64,000 bases of DNA from a virus. The first letter of the stretch is position 1; each line of letters opens with the position of its first letter. A program made the translations under genes and the position numbers. The DNA is taken from positions 124,001-188,000 of the IMG/VR virus record IMGVR_UViG_3300028654_000384; one strand, 5' to 3'. The notes below the pieces were generated by a model. That model was not told the origin of the DNA. It searched no databases and saw only the letters and a program-made list of their open reading frames with translations. Of the stretch, positions 60,618 through 64,000 are shown piece after piece.

Positions 60618-60646
60618 TGCAAGCCGCCGGTGACATGGCCTAAGAT
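60618..60646 (+). promoter_or_regulatory. TGCAAG-17-TAAGAT promoter, leaderless
   Basis: TGCAAG (60618-60623), 17 bp, TAAGAT (60641-60646), 7 nt to ATG 60654. Confidence 0.72.
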
Positions 60647-60653
60647 GGAGCCC

Positions 60654-60875
60654 ATGGAAACCTTGAGCACCGAATTGGTGGGATTGCCCCGGAAATTGGC
60701 GTCGGTCCGGATGCGTTTGGTCGATGCTCGTGTTGGCCTCGACCTGTTCATCGCCGAGGCACAAAAAGCGCTGGCCACGCGCGAGCTGACGGTTGATCAA
60801 CACGTGTCGCTGTCGGCGATCTTGGCATCGGTGGAACTCGAGGCCATGCGCTTTGACGTCATCGGCGCACCGTAA
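60654..60875 (+). CDS. small helical protein, leaderless
   Basis: 73 aa. LPRKLASVRMRLVDARVGLDLFIAEAQKAL and a second helix; probably a coiled-coil hairpin. Unknown. Confidence 0.58.
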   Translation: METLSTELVGLPRKLASVRMRLVDARVGLDLFIAEAQKALATRELTVDQHVSLSAILASVELEAMRFDVIGAP

Positions 60876-60926
60876 CTATAGTCGCTTTGTGTGGATGATT
60901 GGCGACGCGGCTAACTAGTTAAGATC

Positions 60927-61391
60927 ATGTTTTCTATGTCCGATCTCATTGGTGCCGGCTTCCTTGGCATCAGTGCTGGCGCAGGCTTTGCTGGCGCTGT
61001 TTTCAGGAAGATGTACGGTGGGCCGGCGCCGAGTGTGGACGGAGTGAGCTTCCCGCCTCGATCAAAACCCGCCACGCGGCTCTTTGCATCGGGCACAGTG
61101 CTGGTCACTGGTTCAGGCGAACTCATCATTGACGAGGTGTTGCCGGCGATCAAGACGATCCTCGAAAACCCCGACATCTACATCGTCATTGAGTTTGACC
61201 CGAACGCACCTGCACCGCCTCCCTGCGCTGGTGGTTTGCCCGATGAGTGCGATTGGACGCTGTGTTTTAAGCACGTCCATGACGACACTCACATCGATCC
61301 GAAACAACGCCACGAAGAACTCAAGTTGAAGATTGAGTGGCGAGTGGCGGCTGCGCGTTTCCTCACCTGGCGGATCTACTTCCCGGTCTAA
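60927..61391 (+). CDS. membrane-anchored protein, tandem paralogue 1
   Basis: 154 aa. Gly-rich hydrophobic N-terminus (LIGAGFLGISAGAGFAGAVF), then TVLVTGSGELIIDEVLPAIKTI, IYIVIEFD, CDWTLCFKH and LKLKIEWRVAAARFLTWRIYF. The domain after residue 50 matches the next gene. Confidence 0.58.
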   Translation: MFSMSDLIGAGFLGISAGAGFAGAVFRKMYGGPAPSVDGVSFPPRSKPATRLFASGTVLVTGSGELIIDEVLPAIKTILENPDIYIVIEFDPNAPAPPPCAGGLPDECDWTLCFKHVHDDTHIDPKQRHEELKLKIEWRVAAARFLTWRIYFPV

Positions 61392-61395
61392 GGCA

Positions 61396-61707
61396 ATGGA
61401 CGATCGGCACTACCCCCACCCAAAGCAACGCGTGCTGGGCCACGGTAATTTGCTGGTCACCGGCCATGGCCATGTCATCATTGAAGAACGACTGCGACGT
61501 AGCCGTGCATTGCTGGTGAGATCGATTGAAGCCGTCTATGTTGCGTTTAGTGCCGACGATCCCCCGTGCCCGCCCTGCAGCTCATCAGCGCCTGATGAGC
61601 TGTCGTGGGAGACGATCGAGCGTCACCGTGGCGAGCTGTACCTGAAGATCAATTGGCGCGTGTCATGTGCACGCACGATCAATTGGAAGGTGTTTGAGAT
61701 AGAGTGA
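61396..61707 (+). CDS. hypothetical protein, tandem paralogue 2
   Basis: 103 aa from ATG 61396. NLLVTGHGHVIIEERLRRSRALL, VYVAFSADDPPCPPC, LYLKINWRVSCARTINWKVFEIE align with paralogue 1, but the membrane anchor is absent. Confidence 0.58.
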   Translation: MDDRHYPHPKQRVLGHGNLLVTGHGHVIIEERLRRSRALLVRSIEAVYVAFSADDPPCPPCSSSAPDELSWETIERHRGELYLKINWRVSCARTINWKVFEIE

Positions 61708-61711
61708 GGTC

Positions 61712-62671
61712 ATGAGCCTCACCTTCCTTGTCTACGGCTGGTTCAACAAGCAAAACGTCGGCGATGAGCTGATGAAGCAGGCACTCCGCGTCATCTTTGA
61801 GCCCAAGAGCGTCGACCTGCGCTTCGTCGATCACATCAGTACCCAACAATTGGTGGGCGTCGATGCCGTCGTGTTCGGTGGTGGCAGCATCCTCTACGAT
61901 GATCCCGTCATCGATGCCGGAGTGTTGGCGGCGTTGTTGGCACGTGAAGTGCCCACCTTCTACGTCGGCGTGGGCGGCGAGACGGCGGTGGGCCGGGTAC
62001 ACCAACAATTACTCGACGTCGCCGAGCTCACCTTCTTTCGGGAGCTCGATGTACCTGACCTGGTCTATGCGTTGGAGCCCGACCTCAGCACGTTGGCCCA
62101 CCCGCCCAAGGGCGTGCTCTTCGTGCCCAACGTTGAGGTGGTGCCCACCCATGCCGAGCCACACTGGGCCCACGTGGCGTGGGAGCACTTCAAGAACGAG
62201 GTGGCACAGTGCCTCGATCAGTTCATCGATCGCGGCGTGCCCGTCTCCTTCCTGCTGATGTGCAACGGCGAACAGAAGCAGGACGCATGGCCTGCGGCCG
62301 AGCTGATGGGCAGGATGCTGCGACGAGCGCCTCGCCTGTGGACGTATGCAGCGACTGACCTGTCGATCACTCGCTTGATGCGACACTTTGAGTGTGTTGT
62401 CACGCAGCGTTATCACGGCATCATCCTGTCAGAACTGGCGGGGGTGCCCTACGTCAGCATCGCCCACCACGACAAATTGAAGCTCGCGCAACCACACCGA
62501 GGCCAGCACTTGGCATACCACGCCATGAATAAAGACATGCTGACGGATGCACTGGAATTGGCTCGCACCACGCCCATCGCGCCGCACCGTGTCCCGCGCA
62601 AGGTGTACGATGACATGGTCGATCAGATCATCAGCGTCGTCACCGGCGGAAGAAAGAGTGGGCACACATGA
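61712..62671 (+). CDS. polysaccharide pyruvyl transferase-like protein
   Basis: 319 aa. WFNKQNVGDELM (residues 11-22), VDAVVFGGGSILYDD (about 50-64), TFYVGVGGE (about 87-95) and a C-terminal TQRYHGIILSELAGVPYVSI (about 229-248) are the conserved blocks of the CsaB/WcaK pyruvyltransferase family, which adds ketal pyruvate to surface glycans. Ends in an ATGA overlap with the glycosyltransferase. Confidence 0.85.
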   Translation: MSLTFLVYGWFNKQNVGDELMKQALRVIFEPKSVDLRFVDHISTQQLVGVDAVVFGGGSILYDDPVIDAGVLAALLAREVPTFYVGVGGETAVGRVHQQLLDVAELTFFRELDVPDLVYALEPDLSTLAHPPKGVLFVPNVEVVPTHAEPHWAHVAWEHFKNEVAQCLDQFIDRGVPVSFLLMCNGEQKQDAWPAAELMGRMLRRAPRLWTYAATDLSITRLMRHFECVVTQRYHGIILSELAGVPYVSIAHHDKLKLAQPHRGQHLAYHAMNKDMLTDALELARTTPIAPHRVPRKVYDDMVDQIISVVTGGRKSGHT

Positions 62672-63966
62672 ACAGGTTCGTTGCATCACGAAGAGGCAGC
62701 ATCTATGCAGTCTCCAGTGCCCCCATCGTGGCTCCCGATGCTGTCGACACCGAAGTCGTTGAAGTACCAGACGTCCACGCTGACGTCGACACCGCCATGT
62801 TGATCACACACTTTCGGGTGCGCGGCGGCAAGGTACAACCGCGACGGGGCTCACCCGGCACCGCCAGTGCGTTGAAGTTGGCGCTGGTCGGCAACTGGAA
62901 GATGCGGTGCGGCATTGCCACGTACAGCGAGAACCTGTGGCCCGAAATCGCCAAACACGTCGGCGACTTCAAGCTGTTCATCGAGAAGAATGAGCAACCC
63001 ACTGGGCCCACCAACGTCATCGGCGACGTCGCTGTCCCACCTGAGAAGGTGCTGGCGTGCTGGCGGAGGGGCGAGCCGCTGGCCGAGCTGGTGAAGGCGA
63101 TCAAGGACTATGAACCTGACGTGGTGCTAATTCAACACGAATTTGGCCTGTGGCCCAACGCAGGACACTGGCTGTCGCTGATGAGCCAGTTGAGCAACTA
63201 CCGCGTCATTGTGACGATGCACAGTGTGTTTCGACACCGTGACAAGACGATCGTCGAGGCGGCGATCCCCGAGATCGTGGTGCACCTCGAGGGCGCCAAG
63301 CGAGTGTTGAAAGAGGAGAAGGGGGTGCCCGGTGAGGTCTATGTCATCCCACACGGGTGTGCTCCAGTCACTGACGTTGAGCGCCTGTGGAATTTCTATA
63401 AGTCAGATCGAACGCTAATGCAATTCGGATTTGGCTTTAGATACAAGGGGTTTGAGCTGGCGATCAAGGCGACCGACGTGCTGCGGCGCAGGTACCCCGA
63501 CGTCTTCTTCACCGCGTTGTTCAGCGAGTCGCCTTACAACTTGATCGATCACCAGGTCTATTACGACGAATTGATGCACCTCGTCGATGACCTCGATCTC
63601 CATAACAACGTGGCAATCATCCGGGGTTACCAAAGCGACACTTCGCTTGACTCCTACATGCGGACGAATCAGGCGATCCTGTTTCCCTACATCAGTCACC
63701 CGGAACACGAAGTCTTCGGTGCCTCGGGCGCCGCGCGGCTGGCGATGTCGAAGATGGCACCCATCGTCACTACGAGTGTCAATCACTTCAGCGACTTGCC
63801 GACGTTGAAAGCAGACACCCCTGAACAGATCGCCGATGCTCTTGACGCGATGTTCTCCAATCCGATCGCTCGCAAAGTGCAGGTCGATCGGCAACTAGCT
63901 TACTTGAACGACAACACTTGGGCTCGGGTTGGCGTCCGCTATGTAGAACTGTTCACGAAGGTGTAG
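62668..63966 (+). CDS. GT-B glycosyltransferase (GT4-like)
   Basis: 432 aa. After a roughly 65-aa extension the N-terminal Rossmann domain begins KLALVGNWKMRCGIATYSENL, with DVVLIQHEFGLWPN and IVTMHSVFRH. The C-terminal domain has VYVIPHGCAP, LMQFGFGFRYKGFELAIKA, VAIIRGYQSD and HPEHEVFGASGAARLAMSKMAPIVTT, the nucleotide-sugar site with E-x7-E spacing typical of GT4. Coupled to the pyruvyltransferase; together they should modify a surface glycan. Confidence 0.85.
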   Translation: MNRFVASRRGSIYAVSSAPIVAPDAVDTEVVEVPDVHADVDTAMLITHFRVRGGKVQPRRGSPGTASALKLALVGNWKMRCGIATYSENLWPEIAKHVGDFKLFIEKNEQPTGPTNVIGDVAVPPEKVLACWRRGEPLAELVKAIKDYEPDVVLIQHEFGLWPNAGHWLSLMSQLSNYRVIVTMHSVFRHRDKTIVEAAIPEIVVHLEGAKRVLKEEKGVPGEVYVIPHGCAPVTDVERLWNFYKSDRTLMQFGFGFRYKGFELAIKATDVLRRRYPDVFFTALFSESPYNLIDHQVYYDELMHLVDDLDLHNNVAIIRGYQSDTSLDSYMRTNQAILFPYISHPEHEVFGASGAARLAMSKMAPIVTTSVNHFSDLPTLKADTPEQIADALDAMFSNPIARKVQVDRQLAYLNDNTWARVGVRYVELFTKV

Positions 63967-63974
63967 TGTTATTC

Positions 63975-64000
63975 ATGGTCAAGCACGTAAATGAAAGGGC
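63975..64000 (+). CDS. start of a possible gene (3' partial)
   Basis: An ATG with an open frame (MVKHVNER...) to the window end, 8 nt after the glycosyltransferase stop. Too little sequence to judge. Confidence 0.25.

Noticed and set aside
1-64000. tRNA genes
   Set aside because: No stretch read by eye showed a TTCGANNC arm with paired acceptor stem. A tRNAscan run would settle it.

Overview
The window looks like part of a very large (jumbo) tailed-phage genome, or a phage-like extrachromosomal element, from a Gram-negative host. The case is indirect. Genes are short, tightly packed and joined by ATGA/GTGA stop-start overlaps. There is a GIY-YIG homing endonuclease with NUMOD-like repeats. 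Several proteins carry an N-terminal LRRLRRLIRE-type leader of the kind seen in large-phage proteins. Encoded housekeeping proteins include a chaperonin, IF-1 and methionine aminopeptidase. No capsid, terminase, tail or polymerase gene lies here, so the phage assignment is inference (about 75%). Many lipoproteins, an OmpA-type protein and a TolC/HlyD-like pair require a host with an outer membrane. Cys-rich C-x4-DC-type lipoproteins recall Myxococcota, but that is weak evidence.

Layout. 1-7.2 kb: SPFH-like fragment, small proteins, NRDE-family protein, BCS1-like AAA ATPase, GroEL. 7.2-10 kb: first members of a small-protein family, and lipoproteins. 10-17.4 kb: three proteins with the N-terminal leader, IF-1, a methyltransferase-like protein, a metallophosphatase, the homing endonuclease, a run of tiny membrane proteins, and a DUF6899-like protein. 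17.4-37.7 kb: long minus-strand arrays of the small-protein family, interrupted by methionine aminopeptidase (19.6 kb), a cassette of unknowns (22.9-26.5 kb), a RadA-like ATPase (30.4 kb) and a plus-strand cassette (31.6-33.6 kb). 37.7-47.1 kb: small basic, zinc-binding, membrane and lipoprotein genes, carrying a cluster of 19-nt hairpins. 47.2-52.6 kb: apparent polysaccharide synthesis/export operon (outer-membrane channel, periplasmic adaptor, processive GT2 synthase, glycosidase-like lipoprotein) whose 3' part is visibly AT-rich. 52.6-58 kb: OmpA-like and beta-barrel proteins, lipoproteins, methyltransferase, C39-like protein. 58-64 kb: GNAT-like protein with leader, HD-domain protein, duplicated unknown pair, pyruvyltransferase-like protein, glycosyltransferase.

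The largest signal is the small-protein family, called here the PGxL-GW family. About 60 members (63-131 aa) lie in this one window, nearly all divergent. Each has an N-terminal [KRLQAVT]-P-G-x-[LIV] motif, a central hydrophobic strand of the type [LV]-x-L-[VI]-I, and a C-terminal strand ending [LV]-G-W-[VIL]. This suggests an SH3b-like small beta-barrel. Function is unknown.

The second signal is regulatory. About 25-30 genes are preceded by a nearly invariant promoter, TG(C/T)AAG - 17 bp - TA(G/C)(G/A)(A/G)T. In many cases the start codon sits exactly 6 bp after the -10 box, so transcription should begin at or next to the AUG and give leaderless mRNAs. Five of these promoter regions carry a 23-bp palindrome, GAATTAYAC-N5-GTRTAATTC, 8-9 bp (once 19 bp) upstream of the -35. 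Genes with longer leaders and Shine-Dalgarno sites use the same core promoter. The element also encodes IF-1 and methionine aminopeptidase, so altered translation initiation during infection is an attractive but untested idea.

No tRNA, rRNA or CRISPR array was seen by eye.
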